Shown: piece by piece, positions 45,092 through 54,316 of the stretch | Numbering within the stretch: position 1 is the first letter of the stretch | How the letters are laid out: the number at the start of each line of letters is the position of its first letter | NCBI GenBank assembly: GCA_023387985.1 | Contig: JAEWHC010000008.1 | Location: forward strand, 124,001 to 188,000 | Direction of reading: 5' to 3' | DNA length: 64,000 nt | Source: Bacteroidota bacterium | GTDB lineage: Bacteria; Bacteroidota; Bacteroidia; Chitinophagales; Chitinophagaceae | The notes under the pieces: generated by a model | What the model saw: only the letters and a program-made list of their open reading frames with translations | Databases searched by the model: none | What the model was told of the DNA's origin: nothing | Translations under genes and position numbers: made by a program

Positions 45092-46195
45092 ATGAGCAAA
45101 AAAGAACAATCCAAACATAAACATCATTATGTCGCCATTATGGCCGGAGGAATTGGAAGCCGGTTCTGGCCATTAAGCCGCCTGAAAAAGCCAAAGCAAT
45201 TCCTGGACATACTCAATAATGGGGAAAGCCTGCTTCAGTCCACATTCGATCGCTTTGCGGAATTTATTCCGGTTGAAAATATATTCGTTATCACCTTTGA
45301 AGATTATGCTTCTGAGGTGGCCGCGAACCTGCCGCAATTGCCCGTTGGCAATATCCTGACTGAACCGAGCCGCAAAAGCACTGCCCCCTGTGTGGCTTAC
45401 ATGGCCTTTAAGCTCAAGATCAAAGATCCCGGCGCAACTTTTATTGTGGCACCTGCTGATCACCTGGTACTGGATGGAAAAGAATATTACAAAGTGCTGC
45501 ATAAAGCGCTACAGTTTGCTGAACAAAAAGACGCCCTGGTCACCCTTGGTATTAATCCTACCTATCCCAATACAGGTTACGGCTATATACAGCATGAAGA
45601 AAAAGAAGTAGAACCCGGCATTTATAAGGTGAAAACATTTACCGAGAAACCCAACCTTGAAATGGCGAAGACATTCCTGGCAAGCGGTGATTTTCTCTGG
45701 AATTCCGGGGTCTTCATCTGGCGCCCGGATATTATCCTCGAAGCACTGGAAAACTACCTGCCCGAAATGTTTGAGATATTCAGTTCCGAAAAAGACCATT
45801 TTGAAACGGAACAGGAGGGTGAAGCCCTTGAACGTATTTACCCGCAGTGCACAAACATATCTATTGATTATGGCGTGATGGAAAAAGCCCGCAATGTGCA
45901 CATTATTCCTGCATCATTTGGATGGAGTGACCTGGGCACCTGGAATTCGGCTTATGACAACATGGAAAAAGATTACCTGGGCAACGCCGTTCAGGGAGAA
46001 AATGTAATGGTTATTGACGGCACACGGAATATCATTCATGTTCCGCATAATAAACTCGTGGTGCTGCAGGGCGTTGATGACCTGGTGATCGTGGATACGG
46101 ATGATGTGATGCTGATATGCAAACGCGACCGTGAACAGGACATTAAAGATTATATGGCCGAAGCCCGTCGTTATAAAGGTGACAAATTCATGTAG
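45092..46195 (+). CDS. Mannose-1-phosphate guanylyltransferase
   Basis: 367 aa. The nucleotidyltransferase loop MAGGIGSRFWPLSRLKKPKQF at about 17-37 is the GMP signature, with FIVAPADHLV for the metal site, PNTGYGYIQ, FTEKP, and WNSGVFIWRPD in the catalytic half. The short C-terminal beta-helix part lacks the phosphomannose isomerase domain of bifunctional ManC. It makes GDP-mannose, the donor for mannose, fucose and related sugars in surface glycans. It forms an operon with kdsD and ends convergent with the BatB-TPR gene 19 bp away. Confidence 0.95.
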   Translation: MSKKEQSKHKHHYVAIMAGGIGSRFWPLSRLKKPKQFLDILNNGESLLQSTFDRFAEFIPVENIFVITFEDYASEVAANLPQLPVGNILTEPSRKSTAPCVAYMAFKLKIKDPGATFIVAPADHLVLDGKEYYKVLHKALQFAEQKDALVTLGINPTYPNTGYGYIQHEEKEVEPGIYKVKTFTEKPNLEMAKTFLASGDFLWNSGVFIWRPDIILEALENYLPEMFEIFSSEKDHFETEQEGEALERIYPQCTNISIDYGVMEKARNVHIIPASFGWSDLGTWNSAYDNMEKDYLGNAVQGENVMVIDGTRNIIHVPHNKLVVLQGVDDLVIVDTDDVMLICKRDREQDIKDYMAEARRYKGDKFM

Positions 46196-46214
46196 GCGCA
46201 ATCCACCAACGCGA

Positions 46215-47816
46215 TTACCAGTTTTTCCCTTTGGGATTGCTTACCGGGCGCTGCATCCTTTCGCGGTTGCGGCGGGTTTGTTCTTCTTCGTTGCGAAGCT
46301 GTTGCATGGCATCATCCTGCAATTTGTTCTTTTTTGGTGAGTCTTTCGGTGGCGGGGGTTTGCCGTGCTTTTGTTTTTCAGCTATGGCTTTCTGCAGGTT
46401 GGTAATTACTTCCTCATCGCCCGGTGATTGCCGCAATGCCTGGGTGAACGCGTTGATGGCCTCACCCGGTTTTCCCATTTTCGCCATTGCAAGACCAAGA
46501 TTATTCCAGGCTGCAAGGCGGCCTTCACGGGAAATGCCCGAAGCTGCGGATTTTCCATACCAGTTTGCAGCCGATTCAAAATCCCCCTGGCGGAAAAATG
46601 CGTTGCCAAGATGCAGCTGCGCATTCGCGTTGGCCGGTTCTTTTTGCAGAACCTTTTCATATTCAAGCTGCGCTTCTTCCAGCCGGCCTTTTTTCAGCAA
46701 TTCATCGGCTTTGCGGGGTGTAGCGGTATTTTGCGTATTGCCTAAAAACCATAAGCTGATGAACGGCACCAAAAAAGTTGTCGCTTTCGGAAGCAAACGG
46801 TTACCTGCAGAAAAATCATTTTTCCCCTTGCGGTTAGCAGGAATCACGGGGATAAAAAGGGAAGCCAGGATAGCAAGGGCAGCCAGGACAAAGAACCAGG
46901 GGCTGTAACTTTTCATGTTTACCATATAACTATTGACCAGCGGTTGCTGTTGCAATTGCTTCAGTGTATTCAGCACAGCAGCCAGCGTGGCATCCGGCGT
47001 GGTATATTCAATAAAACGGCCATTGTTGTCTTTTGCCAGTTGCTGCAATTTTTCAGGATTGGCCCGGCTTACCACAGGCCTTCCGTCCGCATCAAGCAAA
47101 GTGGCGCCATCCATATCGGCAACAGGAGCGCCCTGCTGTGTACCCACCATTACCGTTATGATCATAATGCCTCTTTTGCGAGCCTCTTCAGCTGCGGTTT
47201 CCAGGTCGCCTTCCAGCTCTTCTCCATCAGTAAGCAAAACAATAGCCCTGTTGCTTGTGCTTGTTTTTTCGGAGGTTTCCAGGGCCATGTTCAGTGCGCG
47301 TTCCACATCCGTGCCCTGCACCGGTGCAGACCGCGGGCTGATTACGCGGATGAGTGACCGGGCCGCAGCAATATCAGTGGTTGGCGGCAGTTGCAACCAG
47401 GATTCGCCAGCAAAAACCACGGCGCTCATCCGGCTTCCCTCCAAGGTATCTGCCAGCCGGCCGGCAAGCAGTTTTGCCAGTTCCAGCCGGTTGGGAACAA
47501 CATCTTTCGCAAGCATGCTGTTACTCACATCAAGCACCAGGCTCACTTCATAACCTCCCATGTCTTCGCCCGGCACCTTGCTTGGCTCCGCAGGATTTAG
47601 CAGGCCTGCAGCCAGAAATCCAAGAGAAATCAGAAAGAAAAAAGTAGTGAGAAACTGTTTGTATTGTGGCAGCGGCCGCAGAAGCCTGTGAAGGAAACGC
47701 TCTTCGGCGAGGCGCCCAATCCATTTGCGGCGCCAGAATGCCTGATAGCCCAGCAACAATACCGCCGGGAGGATGAGCAATAACCAGATATCGTTTTCAG
47801 CATTAATCCATTCCAT
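46215..47816 (-). CDS. BatB-like VWA membrane protein fused to a TPR (BatC-like) domain
   Basis: 533 aa from ATG 47816. N-terminal membrane helices (about 10-24 and 53-70) bracket a cytoplasmic or linker stretch, then a von Willebrand A domain with the metal motif DVSNS and LLTDGEE. A third membrane helix is at about 300 (WFFVLAALAILASLFIPVI) and a fourth near 340. The last 190 residues hold TPR repeats (ADELLKKGRLEEAQLEYEKVL, NAQLHLGNAFFRQGDFESAANWYGK, AWNNLGLAMAKMGKPGEAINAFTQAL) and a charged tail. In the Bacteroidota aerotolerance (bat) operon BatB and BatC are separate; here they are one chain. No moxR or batA is adjacent in this window. Confidence 0.85.
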   Translation of the reverse strand: MEWINAENDIWLLLILPAVLLLGYQAFWRRKWIGRLAEERFLHRLLRPLPQYKQFLTTFFFLISLGFLAAGLLNPAEPSKVPGEDMGGYEVSLVLDVSNSMLAKDVVPNRLELAKLLAGRLADTLEGSRMSAVVFAGESWLQLPPTTDIAAARSLIRVISPRSAPVQGTDVERALNMALETSEKTSTSNRAIVLLTDGEELEGDLETAAEEARKRGIMIITVMVGTQQGAPVADMDGATLLDADGRPVVSRANPEKLQQLAKDNNGRFIEYTTPDATLAAVLNTLKQLQQQPLVNSYMVNMKSYSPWFFVLAALAILASLFIPVIPANRKGKNDFSAGNRLLPKATTFLVPFISLWFLGNTQNTATPRKADELLKKGRLEEAQLEYEKVLQKEPANANAQLHLGNAFFRQGDFESAANWYGKSAASGISREGRLAAWNNLGLAMAKMGKPGEAINAFTQALRQSPGDEEVITNLQKAIAEKQKHGKPPPPKDSPKKNKLQDDAMQQLRNEEEQTRRNRERMQRPVSNPKGKNW

Positions 47817-47914
47817 GAGCCTGGGAACTACCAATTTTTATGCAAAATAGCCATTCACCTGCCATTTCGGGGCATTTTAACGCTATGTGGATTTTAAAAA
47901 GTGAAAGAGAAGTT

Positions 47915-48691
47915 CTACACGTTGCGGATCACCTCCAGCAGTTGTGTATGCAACAAACCGTTGGTAGCACATAGCCCGGGCTTATAGGGGTTGTATGGAT
48001 TGCCATCGAGATCCGTAACCTGCCCGCCGGCTTCCTCCACAATCAGGTATCCCGCGGCACTGTCCCAGGCATTGAGTTTATGCTCGTAAAAACCATCAAA
48101 TCTGCCGCAGGCTACCCAGCAAAGATCCAAAGCCGCACTACCCAACCGCCGTACAGGAACACCGCGGGTCACCAAACGTTCAAACACCTGCACCGGGCCA
48201 TTTGCAGAAGCAATATATTGATAGGGAAAGCCTGTAACCAGGCAGCTCTTCCAAACATCGTCACCGTCACTCACCCTTATGGCTTCACCATTCAGCAATG
48301 CGCCTTTGCCTTTTTCCGCGAAAAAATATTCGTCGAGGAAAGGTGAATAAACCGCGCCCATAACCATTTTCCCATCTTTCTCAATTCCGATACTTACGCA
48401 ACAGATGGCAATGCCGCGGCTGAAGTTGATGGTGCCATCCAGGGGATCAATTATCCATTTATATTCACTCGAAGCTTCCATCATGCCCGCTTCCTCGCTC
48501 AAAATAATGTGGCCAGGAAAGGCATTTCTGACGGTTTCAATGATGGCCTTCTCCGAAGCAAAATCAGCTTCAGTAACGAGGTCATTGATTCCACCGTCCT
48601 TCACTTTCGTAACCAAATCGGCGCGGCGAAAATATTTTTGCAATTCCCTTGCACCGGCCTCAACCGCATTTCTTAAGGTACTTTCTAACAT
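47915..48691 (-). CDS. suhB: Inositol monophosphatase family protein
   Basis: 258 aa from ATG 48691 (a GTG sits at 48694). The metal-binding signatures are complete: EEAG at about 66-69, WIIDPLDGTINFSRG with DPLDGT, and the C-terminal WDSAAGYLIVEEAGG. These Mg-dependent phosphatases act on inositol phosphate, fructose 1,6-bisphosphate or nucleotide 3'-phosphates (CysQ); the close SuhB-type layout suggests a broad role, and the gene name is given in that sense. It stands alone, divergent from the GT2 fusion gene. Confidence 0.88.
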   Translation of the reverse strand: MLESTLRNAVEAGARELQKYFRRADLVTKVKDGGINDLVTEADFASEKAIIETVRNAFPGHIILSEEAGMMEASSEYKWIIDPLDGTINFSRGIAICCVSIGIEKDGKMVMGAVYSPFLDEYFFAEKGKGALLNGEAIRVSDGDDVWKSCLVTGFPYQYIASANGPVQVFERLVTRGVPVRRLGSAALDLCWVACGRFDGFYEHKLNAWDSAAGYLIVEEAGGQVTDLDGNPYNPYKPGLCATNGLLHTQLLEVIRNV

Positions 48692-48695
48692 CACG

Positions 48696-48703
48696 CAAAG
48701 TTA
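48696..48703 (-). promoter_or_regulatory. TAnnTTTG box 4 nt before the suhB start
   Basis: Minus strand TAACTTTG, CGTG, then ATG 48691. Fits a leaderless mRNA; no -33 TTG. Confidence 0.45.
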
Positions 48704-48757
48704 AGTGCACGCCCAGGCTATTTGCGCTCCATTACGGAGATTTGATGATAAATGGAT

Positions 48758-48765
48758 TAAGTTTG
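48758..48765 (+). promoter_or_regulatory. TAnnTTTG box 16 nt before the GT2 fusion gene
   Basis: TAAGTTTG, 16 nt, ATG 48782. Short-leader class. Upstream TTTG is too close (13 nt) for a normal -33 element. Confidence 0.4.
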
Positions 48766-48781
48766 CCATAGCCAATTCAGC

Positions 48782-50719
48782 ATGCAGTTTACCGTTATAA
48801 TCGTCAACTACCAGGTAAAACATTTTTTGGAGCAATGCCTATGCTCCATTCAAAATGCAGCCAACGGTTTTGAAGTTGAGATCAAGGTTATTGACAACAA
48901 CAGCTCCGACGGCAGCCGCGAATACATACCGGCCCGTTTTCCCGGAATTGAATACACCTGGCTGAATGAAAACCCGGGATTTGGTAAGGCCAATAATAAA
49001 GCGCTGGAAACAGCAAAAGGCAGGATCATTGTTTTTCTTAACCCGGATACCATTGTTCCCGAGAACTTTTTTTTCAAATGCCAGGAGTTCTTCCAGTCGA
49101 ATCTCGAAGCGGGGGCAATTGGTGTGCGCATGATCGATGGCAGCGGCAATTATCTTCCTGAATCCAAAAGGGCTTTTCCGTCGCCCCTGGCGAGTTTATT
49201 TAAACTGACAGGTATTTCGCTGTTGTTTCCGCGGTCTCCGGTGTTTGCACGCTACTATCTCGGACACCTTGATCCCGGACAAATACACGAGGTTGAAGTA
49301 CTTGCCGGCGCCTGTATGCTGGTACGCAAAGAGGTCCTGGAAAAAACAGGCGCTTTTGACCCGGTTTTTTTTATGTATGGTGAAGACATCGATCTCAGCT
49401 ACCGGATTCATAAAGCCGGGTGGAAAAACTTTTATTTGCCCGAGCCTGCCATTATCCATTTCAAAGGCGAAAGCACACGCAAGGGGAGCCTGAATTACGT
49501 GATGATCTTTTACCACGCCATGGTCCTTTTCGTGAAAAAGCATTTCCAGGGAGCAGGCGGCATTTTCTTTCGTTTGCTGCTTCAATTCGCCATCGGTTTA
49601 AGGGCTGCGCTGAGTTTGGCCCGGCGCTTTTTGCGCAATCTCGGGCTGCCGTTCCTGGATGCTGTGCTGGCTATGCTGAGCCTGGGCTTCGTCATGTGGT
49701 TTTGGTATGGCTTTATAAAAACTGAGGTACCCGCACCCGCCAACGTCGTGCGCCCCGCATTTCCGGTTTTTGCGGCGATACTGATTATTGCTGGATATTT
49801 TTCCGGCCTCTACGATAGCTGGTTTAAACCTTTTAAATCGTTTTCAGCCCTCCTGATCGGCGTAATCGTCGTGCTGGCCGGCTATTCCCTGTTGCCGGAA
49901 AACCTGCGTTTTTCAAGGGGCATTATCCTGTTTGGCGGATTGCTGGCTACCGCCATGATCCTGCTTTCGCGGTTTGTTTTATTTGGTAAAAGTTTGAAAG
50001 AGCAGCAAAGGTTAAAACAAAATGCTGCCTGGATTATAGCAGGAAATCCCGGCGAATACCGTGAAACGATACAGCTTTTAGGCCGCTGGCAACCCGCGGC
50101 AAGAGTAATTGGCCGCATTGGCCAGGGTGAAGGGGAAAACGGGATTGGCCGGCTCGAGGATTTGCATAAATTGAAAGAGGAAATTCCCTTTGATGTGCTG
50201 ATCTTCAGCATTGGGAATTCAATTTCCGCCAGTGAAGTTATTCAAAAGATCAGGCAGTTTCCAGAGGTTATCCGCTACCGCTTTCATTTTAAAGGAACAG
50301 GCAGTATGGTGGGCAGCGACGACAACAGCCAGGCGGGCGAAGTATTGAACTCAATTTCGGCGTACCAGCTTGGGCAGCCGGAATTCCGGCGCAGCAAAAG
50401 GGTTTTTGATGTTATTGCGGGCTGTATACTCCTTTTGGGCGGCATCTTCCTCCTGCCGTTTTCGGCTCCGCTGCGCAAATTGTGGACCCATAGCATCCCG
50501 GTTATTTTCAACCGGAAAACCTGGGTCTCATTGAGCGAATATTCTCCTGAAACAACAGGCCTGCCCGGGTTGAAACCCGGAGTACTCAATACGCTTGGCC
50601 ATTTTACCGGTGAGCATTTAACTATCGCGAAGGAAATCCAGTCGGGTTTTGATGACAACTATGCCCGAAATTACCATTGGGGCCGTGATCTTGAGATCCT
50701 CTGGAAAAGCCTGCATTAA
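48782..50719 (+). CDS. GT2 glycosyltransferase fused to a remnant polyprenyl-phosphate sugar transferase
   Basis: 645 aa. Residues 1-250 are a family 2 glycosyltransferase: VIIVNYQVKHFL, IDNNSSDGS, VFLNPDT (the D-x-D-like metal site) and MYGEDIDLSYR with the acceptor-side acid. Two to four membrane helices follow (about 290-400). The part after 400 resembles the WcaJ/PssY architecture: a nucleotide-fold-like domain (AAWIIAGNPGEYRETIQLL) and a sugar-transferase-like end RSKRVFDVIAGCILLLGG...NRKTWVSL...LPGLKPGVLN...DNYARNYHWGRDLEILWKSL. The catalytic loop with the DE dyad (SLDELPQ) and the GPRP motif are absent, so this half is probably not an active phosphotransferase and may anchor the enzyme. 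Role: surface glycan synthesis, inferred. Confidence 0.78.
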   Translation: MQFTVIIVNYQVKHFLEQCLCSIQNAANGFEVEIKVIDNNSSDGSREYIPARFPGIEYTWLNENPGFGKANNKALETAKGRIIVFLNPDTIVPENFFFKCQEFFQSNLEAGAIGVRMIDGSGNYLPESKRAFPSPLASLFKLTGISLLFPRSPVFARYYLGHLDPGQIHEVEVLAGACMLVRKEVLEKTGAFDPVFFMYGEDIDLSYRIHKAGWKNFYLPEPAIIHFKGESTRKGSLNYVMIFYHAMVLFVKKHFQGAGGIFFRLLLQFAIGLRAALSLARRFLRNLGLPFLDAVLAMLSLGFVMWFWYGFIKTEVPAPANVVRPAFPVFAAILIIAGYFSGLYDSWFKPFKSFSALLIGVIVVLAGYSLLPENLRFSRGIILFGGLLATAMILLSRFVLFGKSLKEQQRLKQNAAWIIAGNPGEYRETIQLLGRWQPAARVIGRIGQGEGENGIGRLEDLHKLKEEIPFDVLIFSIGNSISASEVIQKIRQFPEVIRYRFHFKGTGSMVGSDDNSQAGEVLNSISAYQLGQPEFRRSKRVFDVIAGCILLLGGIFLLPFSAPLRKLWTHSIPVIFNRKTWVSLSEYSPETTGLPGLKPGVLNTLGHFTGEHLTIAKEIQSGFDDNYARNYHWGRDLEILWKSLH

Positions 50720-50738
50720 TTCGGAAGGAACAAATCCA

Positions 50739-52556
50739 TCATCCTCCCAGTACCATGCCGCCCCCACCATAAATATTGTCGATCTGTTCACGGTTTTTCT
50801 CAGTGATTACTTTCCGCTTTACTTTCAGTGTCGGCGTAAGTTCGCCGGTATCAATGGTCCATTCACTGGCAAGCAATTCAAATTTTTTCACCTGTTCTAC
50901 GTGGTTGAAAAACTCGTTGAAGGATTCGACCAGGCGTTGGTAATGCGCTTTTACTTTGGGGTTGATTACCGCGTCTTCGTGGTTGGTTATGGGGATGCCT
51001 TCTTTCCGCATCCATGCATAAAGTGTGGGAAATGAAGGAACAATGAGCGCACCTACAAATTTTCTTTCTGCGCCTACCACCATCACCTGTTCGATGAACG
51101 GCGATTCTTTCAGCTTGTTTTCAATGGGCTGAGGCGCGACGTATTTACCGCCACTGGTTTTGAACAGTTCTTTTTTTCGGTCGGTGATCTTGAGGAATTT
51201 CACACCGTTGAATTCTTCCCAAATACCTATATCGCCGGTGTAGAGCCAACCGTCTATCACAGTTTGTGCGGTAAGTTCAGGCTGGTTGTAATACCCTTTC
51301 ATCACGCTCGGTCCTTTCACCAGGATTTCCCCGTCTTCGGCCAGTTTTACTTCCTGCCCATCTACCGGCGGGCCGACCGTGCCGAATTTCATCATGCCGG
51401 GCGTGCTGCGGTTAACTGAGATTACGGGACTGTTTTCCGTTGGCCCATAGCCTTCATATATCGGAATCCTGGCTGCGTTGAAAATGCTCAGTAACCTGGG
51501 CTGGCAGGCTGCCGCACCGGTAATGATAAATTCCACATTTCCGCCAAGGGCTTCGCGCCATTTGCTGAAAACGATTTTATTGGCCAGGGCCAGCTTCGCT
51601 TTGTAAACCGGACCGCCCGAAACCAGGTTATTGTATTTCAATCCGAGATCGATAGACCAGTCGAATAGGGCTTTTTTTATTCCGGTCAACTGCCTTCCGG
51701 TATCCATGATCTTTTCAAATACTTTCTCCAGCAGGCGGGGAACGGTACAGAAGCCGACCGGATTGATCTCTTTCAGATTTTCGCCGATTTTTTCCATGCT
51801 TTCAGCATAGCAAATATGGTGTCCGCTTTTAATGTATATATAGCTTACCATCCGTTCGAAAATATGGTTCAGGGGCAGGAAACTTAATATTTTTTTGCCC
51901 GGATTGGGCAGGAAAGGAAAACTTGCGCAGCTCATTTCCACATTACTCACCACATTATGATGGGTGAGCATCACGCCTTTGGGTACACCGGTGGTGCCAC
52001 TCGTATAAATGATGGTCACTACATGTTCACCACCGATTTGGTTCTGAATCTGCTCAACCTCTGCCATGCGATGGCTGTTGTCCTTCTCGATCAGGACTTG
52101 CCAATTGGCCGCCCCTTCCACCTCATCGAACGTAAACAAATTTTGCACGGTCTCCACCGTTTCGGAAACGCGGTTCACTTTTTCAAAAAGTTCCCCATCG
52201 CCGCAAAAAACCGCCTTGATACGGGCATCTTTAAAAATATATTCAAGCTCTCGTGGATTGGTGGTGGGATAAAGCGGACAGAGAAGCAAACCAGCCTGCT
52301 GACACGCCAGATCCACAAAAATCCATTCCGGGCGGTTTAAACTGATGATCCCGATTTTGTCGGCACTATGCTCCGAAAGATCCCTGCCACTCAGGCCCAG
52401 TTCCAGCAAACCGCAACTCAGCTTGTCTACAATGGCTTTCACTTCTTTATTGGTGTAGGTTTTCCATTCACCATTCACTTTGGAAGTAAGCATGGGAATT
52501 TCACCATAGCTCTTGATGCTGCTGGTTAGATAATCGAATAAACGCGTTGGAGTCAT
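50739..52556 (-). CDS. Long-chain fatty acid-CoA ligase (AMP-binding)
   Basis: 605 aa, typical length for the long-chain group found in Bacteroidota. The AMP-binding signature IIYTSGTTGVPKGVMLTH (about 183-200), YEGYGPTENSPVISVN, GWLYTGDIG, and ITDRKKELFKTSGGKYVAPQPIEN are present, so both the N-terminal and the small C-terminal domain motifs are complete. It activates fatty acids to acyl-CoA with ATP. It is cytoplasmic or membrane-associated. The gene stands alone and converges on the GT2 fusion with only 19 bp between. Confidence 0.93.
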   Translation of the reverse strand: MTPTRLFDYLTSSIKSYGEIPMLTSKVNGEWKTYTNKEVKAIVDKLSCGLLELGLSGRDLSEHSADKIGIISLNRPEWIFVDLACQQAGLLLCPLYPTTNPRELEYIFKDARIKAVFCGDGELFEKVNRVSETVETVQNLFTFDEVEGAANWQVLIEKDNSHRMAEVEQIQNQIGGEHVVTIIYTSGTTGVPKGVMLTHHNVVSNVEMSCASFPFLPNPGKKILSFLPLNHIFERMVSYIYIKSGHHICYAESMEKIGENLKEINPVGFCTVPRLLEKVFEKIMDTGRQLTGIKKALFDWSIDLGLKYNNLVSGGPVYKAKLALANKIVFSKWREALGGNVEFIITGAAACQPRLLSIFNAARIPIYEGYGPTENSPVISVNRSTPGMMKFGTVGPPVDGQEVKLAEDGEILVKGPSVMKGYYNQPELTAQTVIDGWLYTGDIGIWEEFNGVKFLKITDRKKELFKTSGGKYVAPQPIENKLKESPFIEQVMVVGAERKFVGALIVPSFPTLYAWMRKEGIPITNHEDAVINPKVKAHYQRLVESFNEFFNHVEQVKKFELLASEWTIDTGELTPTLKVKRKVITEKNREQIDNIYGGGGMVLGG

Positions 52557-52646
52557 CGCAAAACAATCTTTAGTTATAATCCGAAAAATAGGACTATTCC
52601 CTGAATTATTTCACGCGCTGTAGAAAAAATCCGATACGAATGCTGA

Positions 52647-53162
52647 TTAATCAAGAGAAACAATTCCGCAACCTGCTTTAGCCAGTGCATACCAGGTATT
52701 TTGCGATAGGCATTGCCACAGTACAGCACCCCCGAATTTTTTGGATTCTGAGAAAAACAAGTCCCTCAATGCTTTCTCCTCACCGGCAGGTTCTAAAGTA
52801 TGGAATTGCGCGTCGGCTTCCTCGAAATACAAGACTGCTTTATCCTCAGCCGCTTTTTGGAAAACTGCCCGAATGCTGTCTGTATCCATCTTCAGGGGGT
52901 TCTCCCCTTTTGGATGCAGGCTATAAACGTGCAACGCTTCACTTCGCTGAGCCGCGAGTTGTTCAGCGGCGAGCCGGCCATTTGCCTGCTTGCTGTTGAG
53001 CATGGCCACCGGGGTTACTGGTTTAGCATCTTTTCCCGCATAGGTCATTATGGTTCGCTGCTGAAGCGGGCTCAGCTTCCACTCCTGGGAGAAAACCTGA
53101 CCGGCAATGAGCAAGCCGATGAACACCAAAAGCATTTTGAAAACGCGCTTTGTGCCTTGCAT
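52647..53162 (-). CDS. Secreted or periplasmic protein of unknown function
   Basis: 171 aa from ATG 53162, chosen because it places a signal peptide at residues 1-27 (LLVFIGLLIAGQVFSQ); the longer frame to 53228 adds a non-signal stretch. The mature part is charged and helical with a motif-like LYFEEADAQFHTLEPAGEEKALRDLFF and a C-terminal Cys pair region (WQCLSQNTWYALAKAGCG). I do not recognise it. Neighbours (acyl-CoA ligase, murI) give no hint, and it appears to be a single gene 87 bp downstream of murI in the same direction. Confidence 0.55.
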   Translation of the reverse strand: MQGTKRVFKMLLVFIGLLIAGQVFSQEWKLSPLQQRTIMTYAGKDAKPVTPVAMLNSKQANGRLAAEQLAAQRSEALHVYSLHPKGENPLKMDTDSIRAVFQKAAEDKAVLYFEEADAQFHTLEPAGEEKALRDLFFSESKKFGGAVLWQCLSQNTWYALAKAGCGIVSLD

Positions 53163-53249
53163 CTCTATGGCGTATTTCTTGTGGATTGTGCAACTATCTA
53201 TGGCCTGGATTATTGTTCGCATATACAATACAACGTATTTTGAGCCGGA

Positions 53250-54080
53250 TTATGTAAAATGAACCTGTTCGGATTGGATATTTTCACCATAAAATAACGA
53301 GGCATGGTTGTCAAAATCAATGGGATCGTCGGTGGTCATGAATTTTTTTACACCATTTTTTGAGATCCTTTCCTCCAATTCCGGATGCCTTTGAAGATAA
53401 TCTGCTAGACTATCGGCAACCAGGGCTCCCTGCGAGAGCACCTTGACTCCAGCAGGCAGGGCTTCTTCAATTACATCAGCAATTATGGGGTAATGGGTAC
53501 AGGCCAGCAATACCGTATCTATATCCCCGTTTTTCTCCATCAACGCATGGGTATACTTGTCGATGAAATACCGGCCCCCCCGGTTGTGGTGTTCATTGTT
53601 TTCAATCAGGGGCACCAATTGGGGGCAGGCCTGCTGGTAAACTTCCACTCCCGGCCAGAATTTTTCCAGTTCAATGGGGTAGCTACGTGAAGTCACTGTG
53701 CCTTTGGTAGCCATGATGCCTACTTTTCCCGTACGGGAAATAGCGCCAAGCACCTCTGTGGTTGGCCGGATTACACCAAGCACACGACGGGAAGGATCCG
53801 CGGAATTGGGCAGGTTCAATTGCTGAATGGTACGCAAAGCTTTGGCACTTGCGGTATTGCAGGCCAGGATGACAAGGGGGCTGCCCTGATTGAAGAACCA
53901 TTGTACACATTGCCAGGTATATGCATGAACGGTTTCAAAGCTGCGGCCGCCGTAAGGACTACGGGCATTGTCGCCAAGGTACAGGTAATCGTATTGTGGC
54001 AGTTTATCCGCAATGTTGCGAAAAACAGTAAGGCCGCCGTAGCCGCTGTCGAAAATGCCAATGGGCGAAGTAGAAGTCAA
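53250..54080 (-). CDS. murI: Glutamate racemase
   Basis: 276 aa from TTG 54080. The open frame extends to ATG 54128 (292 aa), but a strong promoter (TTTG-20 nt-TACTTTTG, 54129-54098) lies inside that extension and its predicted start point is near 54093, so that ATG cannot be in the mRNA. The TTG start gives LTSTSPIGIFDSGYGG, the normal N-terminus. Catalytic acid D in FDSGYGGLTV, the two catalytic cysteines in VILACNTASAK and LLACTHYPII, and the conserved YLGDNARSPYG are present. It makes D-glutamate for peptidoglycan. Confidence 0.93.
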   Translation of the reverse strand: MTSTSPIGIFDSGYGGLTVFRNIADKLPQYDYLYLGDNARSPYGGRSFETVHAYTWQCVQWFFNQGSPLVILACNTASAKALRTIQQLNLPNSADPSRRVLGVIRPTTEVLGAISRTGKVGIMATKGTVTSRSYPIELEKFWPGVEVYQQACPQLVPLIENNEHHNRGGRYFIDKYTHALMEKNGDIDTVLLACTHYPIIADVIEEALPAGVKVLSQGALVADSLADYLQRHPELEERISKNGVKKFMTTDDPIDFDNHASLFYGENIQSEQVHFT

Positions 54081-54097
54081 GTTTCTAAGTATGAATT

Positions 54098-54129
54098 CAA
54101 AAGTAGATTCAAAATTGCAAATCTTCAAA
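54098..54129 (-). promoter_or_regulatory. murI promoter (decides the murI start)
   Basis: Minus strand TTTG (54129-54126), 20 nt, TACTTTTG (54105-54098), the best match to the consensus in the window. The start codon TTG 54080 follows 17 nt after the box. Confidence 0.65.
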
Positions 54130-54316
54130 ATGTATGATTAACCCCAAATGGATTGTCTGATGACAAAACTGGATTGCAAAAATCAAACTAAATGATAAAA
54201 ACTTTGTACCGTACCGGGCAGTGCAATTTTAGCATTGATTAGCTGAATTTGGCACAGTGTTCGCCATATGTCCCCTTTATTCTCATATTCTTAAATCAAA
54301 AAACCCAACTTTTACC

